A stretch of 7,151 nt of DNA from an uncultured Collinsella sp. (GTDB lineage: Bacteria > Actinomycetota > Coriobacteriia > Coriobacteriales > Coriobacteriaceae), in assembly GCA_900544385.1 (NCBI GenBank), contig UQVD01000097.1, positions 1-7,151 on the forward strand. Direction: 5' to 3'. Below the pieces are notes generated by a model. That model saw only the letters and a list, made by a program, of their open reading frames with translations. It ran no database searches and had not been told where the DNA came from. The translations under genes were made by a program, and so were the position numbers. Shown piece by piece: positions 1 to 7,151 of the stretch. The stretch's first letter is position 1. Every line of letters starts with the position of its first letter.

Positions 1-875
1 AGGCTGATCTCACCCGGGCGCACCGGGCGCCCGCCGCCGATAAGGCCTGCGGTCGAAATACTGTGGTGGGGACTGCGGAAGGGGCGGTGCCCCGCCAACA
101 AGCCATCAATGTTCTCACCCAAAACCGAATGGATGCACAGTGCCTCCTGCTGATCCTCAACGGAAAGCTCGGGCAGGATGCCGGTCATACGGCGTGCGAG
201 CATCGTCTTGCCCGATCCCGGAGACCCGATCATGAGCAAGCCGAGTTCTCCTGCCGCCGCAAGCGCCATGCCGCGTTTAGCGACTTCCTGCCCCAGCACG
301 TCTGCATAGTCGAGCTCGGGCTCAAAGGTCGCCTCGACACCCTCGGAATCCAAGTAGTGCCGTGCGGCATCGCCCATGCCGTGAGCAAGCTGAGACAGAT
401 GCGCGATAAAGCCGCAATCCACGCCCGCGAGTGGCACATGCTGGTCGGACCTACCGGCGATAAAAGACAGCCCCATGTCGCGAGCCAATAGCTGAAACGC
501 CACCTCGCCTTTGACAGGAAGCACCGTACCGTCCAAGCCGAGCTCGCCGGCGATAAGGCAGCGATCGAGGTTGTCGCGGGGAATCTGACCATCGGCCGCT
601 AGGACCGCGATGGCGATGGGCAGATCAAAGCCGCTACCGGTCTTGCGAATATCGCCGGGCGCCAGATTGACCGTAATGCCCGAGCGCGGGATCTCGAACC
701 CGGCGGAGCGCATCGCACAGCGAATACGACCACGTGACTCCATCACCTCCATACTCGGGATGCCGAGCATCTGAATGCCCGGAACGCCGCCGGCAAGCGA
801 GACCTCGACCGTGACGTGAATCGCCTCGACGCCGCGGATGCAGGCCGCGTGAACGGCAAACGTCTCGAACGCCAT
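1..875 (-). CDS. comM: ComM/YifB family Mg-chelatase-like AAA+ ATPase, N-terminal 291 residues (runs off window)
   Basis: Family: hexameric AAA+ helicase of the ComM/YifB (Mg chelatase subunit ChlI-like) group, shown in Gram-negative species to promote branch migration while transformed DNA is integrated. My translation gives an uninterrupted frame from ATG at 875 to the window edge. Residues 1 to about 170 resemble the Lon-protease-like N-terminal domain (start MAFETFAVHAA, later VNLAPGDIRKTGSGFDLPIA and LIAGELGLDG). The AAA+ core begins near residue 190 (DVLGQEVAKRG), with Walker A GSPGSGKT at 217-224 (Lys223) and the family stretch HRPFRSPHHS near 263-272. The window ends at PGEISL, just before the expected Walker B, so about 40% of a roughly 500-residue protein is missing. 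The start codon shares one base with the yraN stop (TGATG), which implies translational coupling; only a weak AGG precedes it. In many genomes dprA follows comM, but that lies outside this window. Confidence 0.95.
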   Translation of the reverse strand, partial: MAFETFAVHAACIRGVEAIHVTVEVSLAGGVPGIQMLGIPSMEVMESRGRIRCAMRSAGFEIPRSGITVNLAPGDIRKTGSGFDLPIAIAVLAADGQIPRDNLDRCLIAGELGLDGTVLPVKGEVAFQLLARDMGLSFIAGRSDQHVPLAGVDCGFIAHLSQLAHGMGDAARHYLDSEGVEATFEPELDYADVLGQEVAKRGMALAAAGELGLLMIGSPGSGKTMLARRMTGILPELSVEDQQEALCIHSVLGENIDGLLAGHRPFRSPHHSISTAGLIGGGRPVRPGEIS

Positions 876-1360
876 CACGACACCTGCCAATCGAACGCGT
901 TGTACTGATGCTCGATCTCGGCGATATGCCCGCCGCGAATGGTGACACCCACGGCATCGAAGCGGATCGCCTTGAGCGGATAATGCTCCATAAGATAGCA
1001 GCTTGCGATGCGGCGGTAGCGGCGTTGCTTTTGGGCGTCCACGGCCTCCTCGGGAAAGACCCGCGTGTTGCAATCCAGTACGACGCGTCTGGTCTTGACC
1101 TCGGCCATCACCACGACATCGTCGAGCTCATCGAGCAGCACCAGATCAGCCTCGCCCTCGGTGCAACGATAACCCTGCTCCAGCAAGGTGTAGCCGCGCT
1201 CGTTAAAGTAGTCGATGGTGATCAGCTCGCCCAGCATGCCCAGCTCGCGGGGACTGAGTCCCTTGATAAACTCGGGCGTCATCGCCCCGCAGTCGAGCTC
1301 GCCGTTTTCCCAACGCTCCTTGAGCTGCTGTGTCTTGCTCTTTTTGCTTGCGGCACTCAT
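875..1360 (-). CDS. yraN: YraN/UPF0102 family predicted PD-(D/E)XK nuclease-like protein
   Basis: The 161-residue product belongs to UPF0102, a nuclease-fold family of unsettled function that is nearly always encoded beside rnhB and comM. Visible family blocks are the helix LGMLGELITIDYFNERGY (about 40-57), with Glu45, then GEADLV with Glu70 and Asp72, and AEVKTRR with Glu87 and Lys89. These acidic and lysine residues form the PD-(D/E)XK-type site. Further on are a KQRRYRRIASCYL helix (about 111-123) and RFDAVGV near 133-139. The family is usually about 120 residues; this one carries about 40 extra charged N-terminal residues. The ATG at 1360 is chosen because AAGGAG lies 5 nt upstream. An in-frame TTG at 1450 would add 30 residues but lacks a ribosome site and overlaps the repeat region. 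The stop overlaps the comM start, so the two form one operon. Confidence 0.9.
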   Translation of the reverse strand: MSAASKKSKTQQLKERWENGELDCGAMTPEFIKGLSPRELGMLGELITIDYFNERGYTLLEQGYRCTEGEADLVLLDELDDVVVMAEVKTRRVVLDCNTRVFPEEAVDAQKQRRYRRIASCYLMEHYPLKAIRFDAVGVTIRGGHIAEIEHQYNAFDWQVS

Positions 1361-1365
1361 GGGGT

Positions 1366-1371
1366 CTCCTT
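1366..1371 (-). promoter_or_regulatory. Shine-Dalgarno of yraN (decides the start)
   Basis: AAGGAG on the minus strand sits 5 nt before the ATG at 1360. It supports the 161-residue form of YraN over the longer TTG-initiated reading. Confidence 0.8.
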
Positions 1372-1385
1372 TCCCGCACACTGCA

Positions 1386-1406
1386 GTGCCCCGATGATGA
1401 GGGCAC
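1386..1406 (-). other. Hairpin in the yraN-comM leader
   Basis: GTGCCC and GGGCAC form a perfect 6-bp stem around a 9-nt loop, 14 nt upstream of the yraN Shine-Dalgarno. No T-run follows, so it is not a terminator. It may affect mRNA stability or translation of the unit; the role is unknown. Confidence 0.4.
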
Positions 1407-1429
1407 CTTTCATGCGGGTAAGTACCGGA

Positions 1430-1451
1430 AGCTAACCAAAAGCTGACCAAA
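1430..1451 (-). repeat. Tandem 11-bp direct repeat upstream of yraN-comM
   Basis: On the minus strand TTTGGTCAGCT is followed directly by TTTGGTTAGCT, with 10 of 11 bases identical. The 11-bp period places both copies on the same DNA face, as in tandem sites of winged-helix response regulators. It lies between the rnhB terminator and the yraN leader, where the promoter must be. I see no good -35/-10 pair. A TTGACG overlaps the terminator T-run but has no -10 at proper distance, and a poor TACTTA lies at 1417-1422. An activator-dependent promoter is a reasonable inference. Confidence 0.4.
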
Positions 1452-1458
1452 TGCCGTC

Positions 1459-1500
1459 AAAAAACGGGCCGTACGCAACAATGGTGTTGCATACGGCCCG
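1459..1500 (-). terminator. Strong Rho-independent terminator after rnhB
   Basis: A 16-bp stem (arms 1465-1480 and 1485-1500) with a single G·U pair closes a 4-nt loop and is followed on the minus strand by six Ts (1464-1459). It begins 49 nt after the rnhB stop. No T-run exists on the other side, so it acts on minus-strand transcription only. It separates rnhB from yraN-comM. Confidence 0.93.
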
Positions 1501-1549
1501 CTACCAGCAGGTTTATAAAACCCCAGAGGTCCCTGTCTCCACAATTGAC

Positions 1550-2338
1550 CTAGAAAAGGCGCTCAGTCTGCAGAAAGTTTCCGCAAAAGCTCACACGATG
1601 CAGTGGACAAAGTCCATGTTTTCGAATGGCCTCGATGTGCTCGGGGCTCGCATAGCCCTTCGACTCGGCCAGATGGTACTCGGGATACTCAGCGTCGTAC
1701 TCGACCATCATCTCGTCACGCGTGACCTTAGCCATGATGGACGCCGCGGCGATGCAGGCGATCTTGGCATCGCCCTTCACCACATCGCGCTCGTTAGGAA
1801 CGGCGCCCAAGGGGTTGCCATCCATAAGCACGCAATCGGGCTCGAGCCCCGTATCGGCCACGGCGCCCGCAACGGCGGTACGGATAGCACGGGCCATGCC
1901 CATCTCATCGATATCCTTAGGCGCGATATGGCAAAAACCGATCGCCGTCGCCACCTCGGCAATCTTCACTGAGAGCAACTCGCGGCGCGCCGGCGTGAGC
2001 TTTTTGGAATCGTTGATGCCCCAGACGCGCGGCTCCATAGGAAGGCAGACAGCGCATACCGTCAAAGGACCGGCCACCGATCCGCGACCCACCTCGTCGA
2101 CACCAACGACCACCCCATCGCCGCCAAGCTCATGCATAAGCTCGTACATGTCATTGACGCGCTCGCGCTCGGCAAGTTCCTTGGCATGGCGCTTAAGAGC
2201 ACGCTCGCAAGCCTTGATCACCTGCTGGCGCGGGTCCTCGCGATAATGCTCCACGAGGGCGGGGATCTCCTCAAACGTTGCGCTCGCCAGCTCTCCGGCA
2301 ACCTGCGATGCCGAAACCGAGCTCGTCATATTGGCCAT
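1550..2338 (-). CDS. rnhB: Ribonuclease HII
   Basis: Cytoplasmic endonuclease that cuts the RNA strand of RNA/DNA hybrids and incises at single ribonucleotides misincorporated in DNA, starting ribonucleotide excision repair. The product has 262 residues. GVDEVGRG at 79-86 supplies Asp81 and Glu82 plus the GRG motif that senses the RNA-DNA junction. LMDG supplies Asp173 and KGDAK supplies Asp190, completing the DEDD metal site. AAASIMAKVTRD follows, and KGYASPEHIEAIRKHG holds a conserved Tyr near 229. An N-terminal extension of about 70 residues, including EDPRQQVIKACERALKRHAKE, resembles the one I recall in the Bacillus subtilis enzyme. The ATG at 2338 is chosen because AGGAGG lies 7 nt upstream; an in-frame ATG at 2356 lies on the wrong side of that site. 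The gene is bracketed by terminators. Confidence 0.95.
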   Translation of the reverse strand: MANMTSSVSASQVAGELASATFEEIPALVEHYREDPRQQVIKACERALKRHAKELAERERVNDMYELMHELGGDGVVVGVDEVGRGSVAGPLTVCAVCLPMEPRVWGINDSKKLTPARRELLSVKIAEVATAIGFCHIAPKDIDEMGMARAIRTAVAGAVADTGLEPDCVLMDGNPLGAVPNERDVVKGDAKIACIAAASIMAKVTRDEMMVEYDAEYPEYHLAESKGYASPEHIEAIRKHGLCPLHRVSFCGNFLQTERLF

Positions 2339-2345
2339 ACCAGGC

Positions 2346-2351
2346 CCTCCT
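2346..2351 (-). promoter_or_regulatory. Shine-Dalgarno of rnhB (decides the start)
   Basis: A consensus AGGAGG on the minus strand lies 7 nt before ATG 2338. It also lies only 2 nt after the in-frame ATG at 2356, which therefore cannot use it. Confidence 0.85.
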
Positions 2352-2366
2352 TGCATGCAAATCAGA

Positions 2367-2397
2367 TAAAAAGAAGGGCCACCCGAAGGTGACCCTT
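2367..2397 (-). terminator. Rho-independent terminator between rplS and rnhB
   Basis: A 10-bp stem (arms 2374-2383 and 2388-2397, one U·G pair) closes a UUCG tetraloop on the minus strand and is followed by CTTTTTA. It begins 34 nt after the rplS stop and its T-run ends about 16 nt before the rnhB ribosome site. That leaves no room for a promoter between them, so rnhB probably depends on partial readthrough or on a promoter inside rplS. Confidence 0.88.
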
Positions 2398-2431
2398 GTG
2401 TCCAAACGAGTGGACAGACGCTGCGATCTTC

Positions 2432-2773
2432 TTAGCGCTTCTCGGGGATGCGAGCAGCCTTGCCCACCTTGTCGCGGAGGTAGTACAGCTTGGCGCGACG
2501 GACGCGACCATGACGAACGACCTCGAGCTTGGCGATCTTGGGGCTGTGAAGCGGGAAGGTACGCTCAACACCGACACCGAAGGACATCTTGCGGACGGTG
2601 AAGGTCTCGCGGGCACCGGCGCCGGCCATGCGGATGACGTCGCCCTGGAAGACCTGGATGCGCTCGCGGTCGCCTTCCTTAATGCGGTAGTGAACCTTGA
2701 CGTTGTCGGCGACGCGAACCTGAGGAATGTCCTCGCGGATCTGCTGACGCTCGATTGCGCGGATGTAATCCAT
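2432..2773 (-). CDS. rplS: 50S ribosomal protein L19
   Basis: Large-subunit protein located at the 30S-50S interface. The 113 residues match the family's usual length (about 113-120). Conserved blocks seen are VKVHYRIKEGDRERIQVFQG (25-44), ETFTVRKMSFGVGVERTFPL (56-75), HSPKI and the basic tail VRRAKLYYLRDKVGKAARIP (91-110). The ATG at 2773 is used because AAGGA lies 7 nt upstream. An in-frame TTG two codons earlier would almost touch that site. The gene has its own promoter and structured leader upstream and a terminator downstream. In many bacteria rplS sits behind trmD and ahead of lepB; here ppdK precedes it and rnhB follows directly. Confidence 0.97.
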   Translation of the reverse strand: MDYIRAIERQQIREDIPQVRVADNVKVHYRIKEGDRERIQVFQGDVIRMAGAGARETFTVRKMSFGVGVERTFPLHSPKIAKLEVVRHGRVRRAKLYYLRDKVGKAARIPEKR

Positions 2774-2786
2774 GTGCAATTCCTTA

Positions 2787-2821
2787 CTCTTCTAGAGGTG
2801 CCGTACCACCTTGGCCGGCAC
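2787..2821 (-). promoter_or_regulatory. Structured rplS leader with alternative hairpins (possible L19 autoregulation)
   Basis: Between the promoter and the ribosome site the RNA can form GTGCCG/CGGCAC (arms at 2816-2821 and 2798-2803; 6 bp, extendable by 3 bp past a bulged A). A competing hairpin is AGGTG/CACCT (2807-2811 with 2796-2800; 6-nt loop). A small CTCT-AGA-AGAG hairpin (2787-2797) follows. The two larger folds share bases and exclude each other, and the last element ends next to the AAGGA site at 2781-2785. L19 leaders that regulate their own gene are known in low-GC Gram-positives. I see structure here but cannot show homology to that family. Confidence 0.4.
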
Positions 2822-2842
2822 GTAGTTGAACAAACGTATTCG

Positions 2843-2870
2843 AGTATACACGCGCGGGTTTCTGCTGCAA
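2843..2870 (-). promoter_or_regulatory. Sigma70-type promoter of rplS
   Basis: On the minus strand TTGCAG (2870-2865) and TATACT (2848-2843) are 16 bp apart. An A/T-rich stretch (about 2871-2882) directly upstream resembles an UP element. A transcript would begin near 2836, giving a leader of about 60 nt. It is the best promoter match in the window and fits a highly expressed ribosomal gene. Confidence 0.7.
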
Positions 2871-2916
2871 GAACAATTTTTTACGCAGACAAAAAGACAA
2901 AACCCGCACATGATAA

Positions 2917-2944
2917 CCGCCCGTCTCACGAATGAGACGGGCGG
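2917..2944 (-). terminator. Hairpin terminator after ppdK
   Basis: A perfect 12-bp stem (arms 2917-2928 and 2933-2944) closes a UUCG loop on the minus strand, 38 nt past the ppdK stop. Only TTATC follows directly; richer T stretches come about 15 nt later. The stem is strong but the U-tract is poor, so it may terminate inefficiently or serve mainly to protect the 3' end. Confidence 0.7.
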
Positions 2945-2982
2945 CATGAAGGGGACTACGCTAGGCGTCTAAACCCAAAACG

Positions 2983-5733
<2,751 letters not shown>

Positions 5734-5749
5734 GATACTTCCCCTTCCA

Positions 5750-5763
5750 TGCGCTTACGCGCA
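5750..5763 (-). repeat. Dyad TGCGCGTAAGCGCA in the ppdK leader (copy 2)
   Basis: A 14-nt dyad whose RNA folds as a 5-bp stem TGCGC/GCGCA with a GUAA (GNRA-type) loop. It ends 16 nt before the ppdK GTG and directly adjoins the ribosome site. An identical copy sits at the same place before ppsR. Confidence 0.65.
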
Positions 5764-5781
5764 CGACCGTGGTAACGAATC

Positions 5782-5800
5782 GACCCGCCGGATGCGGGCC
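5782..5800 (-). other. GC-rich hairpin in the ppdK leader
   Basis: Arms GGCCCGC (5800-5794) and GCGGGTC (5788-5782) form a 7-bp stem with one G·U pair and a 5-nt loop. No T-run follows, so it is not a simple terminator. If transcription starts near 5802, this hairpin would lie at the very 5' end of the mRNA and could protect it. Confidence 0.4.
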
Positions 5801-5808
5801 GTGAGGGA

Positions 5809-5814
5809 ACTATA
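5809..5814 (-). promoter_or_regulatory. Possible -10 element of ppdK
   Basis: TATAGT on the minus strand, 75 nt upstream of the GTG start. No convincing -35 lies 16-18 bp further upstream, so this is tentative. It could be an activator-dependent promoter, given the phased repeats at 5856-5894. ppdK could also be read through from ppsR. Confidence 0.3.
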
Positions 5815-5855
5815 CGGCCGGATTTGAACGGGCTTGAGCAGAGGATACGCGGTTT

Positions 5856-5894
5856 GGTAAACGTGCTAAAACTGGCGGTAAACGGTAGGTAAAG
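5856..5894 (+). promoter_or_regulatory. Phased GGTAAA(C/G) repeats upstream of ppdK
   Basis: Plus-strand GGTAAACG occurs at 5856-5863 and 5877-5884, and GGTAAAG at 5888-5894 (TTTACC on the transcribed strand's sense). The start-to-start spacings are 21 and 11 bp, that is two turns and one turn of DNA, so all copies face one side. They lie about 40-85 bp upstream of the possible -10 element. This is the arrangement of an activator or repressor binding region; the factor is unknown. Confidence 0.35.
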
Positions 5895-5924
5895 TTGGTT
5901 ACCTTATGAAGATACCAACACAAT

Positions 5925-5962
5925 AAAAAAGCAGGTCAGATGCGATGTTTTTGCTAAATCGC
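5925..5962 (-). terminator. Weak terminator-like element after ppsR
   Basis: A 5-bp stem GCGAT/ATCGC (5958-5962 with 5942-5946; 11-nt loop) lies just after the ppsR stop, and six Ts (5930-5925) follow 11 nt beyond the stem. The gap between stem and T-run is too long for a standard terminator. The glyS-ppsR transcript may therefore partly continue into ppdK. Confidence 0.25.
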
Positions 5963-5983
5963 TTTATCAAAATGCTACTACTA

Positions 5984-6850
5984 TTAGGCGCGGCGGGTGG
6001 CTCGGCGGGCGCGAGCTTCTTGGATTTCCTCCAAGTGGCTAATGATCTCGGCAGCGCTTTCCTCGATGGCCTTGCCGTCGGTACGCACCACAAAGCAGCC
6101 TAGGCGCTTCATGAGGGCACGAGCTTCCTCGAGCTCGCTGCGCACGCTCTCGGGCTCGGCATAGGAGCCGGCAACGGCACGGGCGTAGTCATCGCCCAAG
6201 CGGCTATCGCGAATTTCGGAAATCACATCGACGGTCGAAATCAGGCCGAACAGGCGCATCGGGTCGACCTCGTAAATCGACTTCGGCGGCTCCATGCCAT
6301 GGGCCAACGGAACATTGGCAACCTTGTAACCTTGATAGGCCAAATACATCGACAGCGGCGTCTTGGACGTGCGCGATACGCCCAGTAGCACGATATCGGC
6401 ACCCGACAGATCGTCGCAACCGCGCCCGTCATCGTGCTCAACGAAATACTCCATGGCCTCGATACGATGGAAATAGCGGTCATCGGTCTTGTGAATCACG
6501 CCCGCAACGCCCTTGGGCGGCACGCCGACGAGCGACGACAGCACGGCGAGCGTCGGACCGATCAGGTCGACCGAGCGAATGTGCAGCATGCCCAAGTAGT
6601 CGAGCACACGAGCACGAAGGGCCGGATCGACAATGGTGTGGAACACGGCGATATCGCGATGGTCGGCATCGACGCGCGGCCCCACAAATGACTTGACCTG
6701 CTCCACGGAGGCCACCTTGGGCAGGCGCAAAACGCGAAAAGCCCCTTCATCAAATTGCCCGGACGCCGCAAGCACCACCTCACAAGCGGTATCGCCGAGA
6801 GAGTCGGAGATAACGATAACGGTGGGACGAACGGCGACCGGGCAATCCAT
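5984..6850 (-). CDS. ppsR: Pyruvate phosphate dikinase regulatory protein (PDRP/PpsR, DUF299 kinase-pyrophosphorylase)
   Basis: Bifunctional regulator that inactivates its target by ADP-dependent phosphorylation of a threonine and reactivates it by Pi-dependent dephosphorylation. Plant members act on PPDK and the Escherichia coli member on PEP synthase; here the neighbouring ppdK marks PPDK as the target (inference). The 288 residues fit the family (about 270-280). Visible motifs are VIVISDSLGDTACEV (11-25), HKTDDRYFHRIEAMEYFVEHDDG (120-142), the P-loop-like GVSRTSKTPLSMYLAYQGYK (157-176) and the tail GKAIEESAAEI (259-269). ATG 6850 has AAGGAG 6 nt upstream. Its leader carries the same 14-nt dyad as ppdK. 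It follows glyS by 34 nt with no terminator or obvious promoter between, so cotranscription is likely. Confidence 0.95.
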   Translation of the reverse strand: MDCPVAVRPTVIVISDSLGDTACEVVLAASGQFDEGAFRVLRLPKVASVEQVKSFVGPRVDADHRDIAVFHTIVDPALRARVLDYLGMLHIRSVDLIGPTLAVLSSLVGVPPKGVAGVIHKTDDRYFHRIEAMEYFVEHDDGRGCDDLSGADIVLLGVSRTSKTPLSMYLAYQGYKVANVPLAHGMEPPKSIYEVDPMRLFGLISTVDVISEIRDSRLGDDYARAVAGSYAEPESVRSELEEARALMKRLGCFVVRTDGKAIEESAAEIISHLEEIQEARARRATRRA

Positions 6851-6863
6851 GCGGGGCTCCTTT

Positions 6864-6877
6864 TGCGCTTACGCGCA
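6864..6877 (-). repeat. Dyad TGCGCGTAAGCGCA in the glyS-ppsR gap (copy 1)
   Basis: Identical to the copy before ppdK. It ends 13 nt before the ppsR ATG, touching the AAAAGGAG ribosome site, and fills much of the 34-nt glyS-ppsR gap. It folds as a 5-bp stem with a GUAA loop and lacks a T-run, so it is not a terminator. Confidence 0.65.
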
Positions 6878-6884
6878 GGCTGGC

Positions 6885-7151
6885 TTACTTTTTGCGGGCA
6901 AGCTCACCGATGTTGGCGATGCCGGAGAAAACGGCCTCGAAGCGGTTGAGCAGCTTAAGGCGATTATCGCGGAGCTGCTCGTCCTTGTCCATGACCATAA
7001 CCTCGTCGAAGAAGCGGTCGATGGGGGCACGCAGAGCTGCAAGGGCGGCAAATGCGGCCGGGTAATCCTCGGCAGCAAGGGCGGCATCAACAGCGGTCTG
7101 AGCGGCCTCGGAGGCGTCGGCGAGCGCGAGCTCGGCCTCGCCCATCAGGCT
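6885..7151 (-). CDS. glyS: Glycyl-tRNA synthetase beta subunit, C-terminal 88 residues (runs off window)
   Basis: The beta chain of the alpha2beta2 bacterial glycyl-tRNA synthetase takes part in tRNA(Gly) recognition and charging. Only the end of its C-terminal DALR-type anticodon-binding domain is present. The diagnostic stretch is APIDRFFDEVMVMDKDEQLR followed by DNRLKLLNRFEAVFSGIANIGELARKK, very close to the known GlyS ending (VMVM.DDE.LR.NRL...F..VADI..L). The frame continues past the right edge, so the start lies outside; the ATG at 7145 is internal. TAA is at 6887-6885. It is the first visible gene of a likely glyS-ppsR unit. Confidence 0.93.
   Translation of the reverse strand, partial: SLMGEAELALADASEAAQTAVDAALAAEDYPAAFAALAALRAPIDRFFDEVMVMDKDEQLRDNRLKLLNRFEAVFSGIANIGELARKK

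Noticed and set aside
1361..1450. Longer YraN starting at TTG 1450
   Set aside because: No Shine-Dalgarno, rare start codon and a sequence made from the repeat and leader region; ATG 1360 has a good ribosome site.
2339..2356. RNase HII start at ATG 2356
   Set aside because: This ATG lies upstream of the AGGAGG site that serves ATG 2338.
2774..2779. L19 start at TTG 2779
   Set aside because: It is about one base from the AAGGA site; ATG 2773 has proper 7-nt spacing and gives the usual family length.
2800..2812. T-box-like AAGGTGGTACGGC in the rplS leader
   Set aside because: It resembles the antiterminator motif of T-box riboswitches, but the leader is only about 60 nt, has no specifier stem and no terminator follows before rplS, which is not a typical T-box target.
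908..2935. Several plus-strand open frames of 60-180 codons over yraN, rnhB and rplS
   Set aside because: All overlap confidently identified minus-strand genes, have no matching ribosome sites that I could see and no family features.
5854..5870. Possible CcpA-type cre site near TGGTAAACGTGCTAAAA
   Set aside because: The spacing between TG, the central CG and the right half does not fit the cre consensus and the halves are not symmetric.

Overview
The window is a GC-rich (roughly 60%), densely packed bacterial chromosome segment in which every recognisable gene lies on the minus strand, so transcription runs from high to low coordinates. Protein types, GC content and gene order (rplS, rnhB, yraN, comM in a row; ppdK next to its regulator; a separate GlyS beta chain) suggest a Gram-positive anaerobe, most likely a Coriobacteriia member such as Collinsella. 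That taxonomic guess is inference from memory and was not checked against a database. I see no mobile elements, CRISPR arrays, tRNA or rRNA genes, or signs of recent gene transfer.

Layout in the direction of transcription. (1) 7151-6885: the last 88 codons of glyS (glycyl-tRNA synthetase beta chain). (2) 6850-5984: ppsR/PDRP, the bifunctional kinase/phosphorylase that controls pyruvate phosphate dikinase, 34 nt behind glyS and probably cotranscribed with it. (3) A 250-nt regulatory gap with helically phased repeats, a possible -10 element and leader hairpins. (4) 5733-2983: ppdK, complete, with the phospho-accepting His, the regulatory Thr and the catalytic Cys all present. (5) A gap with the ppdK hairpin terminator, a good sigma70-type promoter and a structured rplS leader. 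(6) 2773-2432: rplS (L19), followed by a UUCG-loop terminator. (7) 2338-1550: rnhB (RNase HII), followed by a very strong terminator. (8) 1360-875: yraN (UPF0102), then comM from 875 to beyond position 1, with one-base stop/start overlap.

Two themes emerge. The upstream half is a carbon-metabolism module: PPDK interconverts pyruvate and PEP, and its dedicated regulator is encoded just upstream. The two genes share an identical 14-nt dyad that abuts the Shine-Dalgarno region in both leaders. The downstream half is a conserved translation/genome-maintenance/competence block. It is divided by terminators into rplS(-rnhB) and yraN-comM units, and the latter is preceded by an 11-bp tandem repeat that looks like a binding site for a transcription factor.

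I found no clearly new multi-gene system. The observations most worth a second look are regulatory: the shared dyad of ppsR and ppdK, the phased repeats upstream of ppdK and of yraN-comM, and the alternative folds of the rplS leader.
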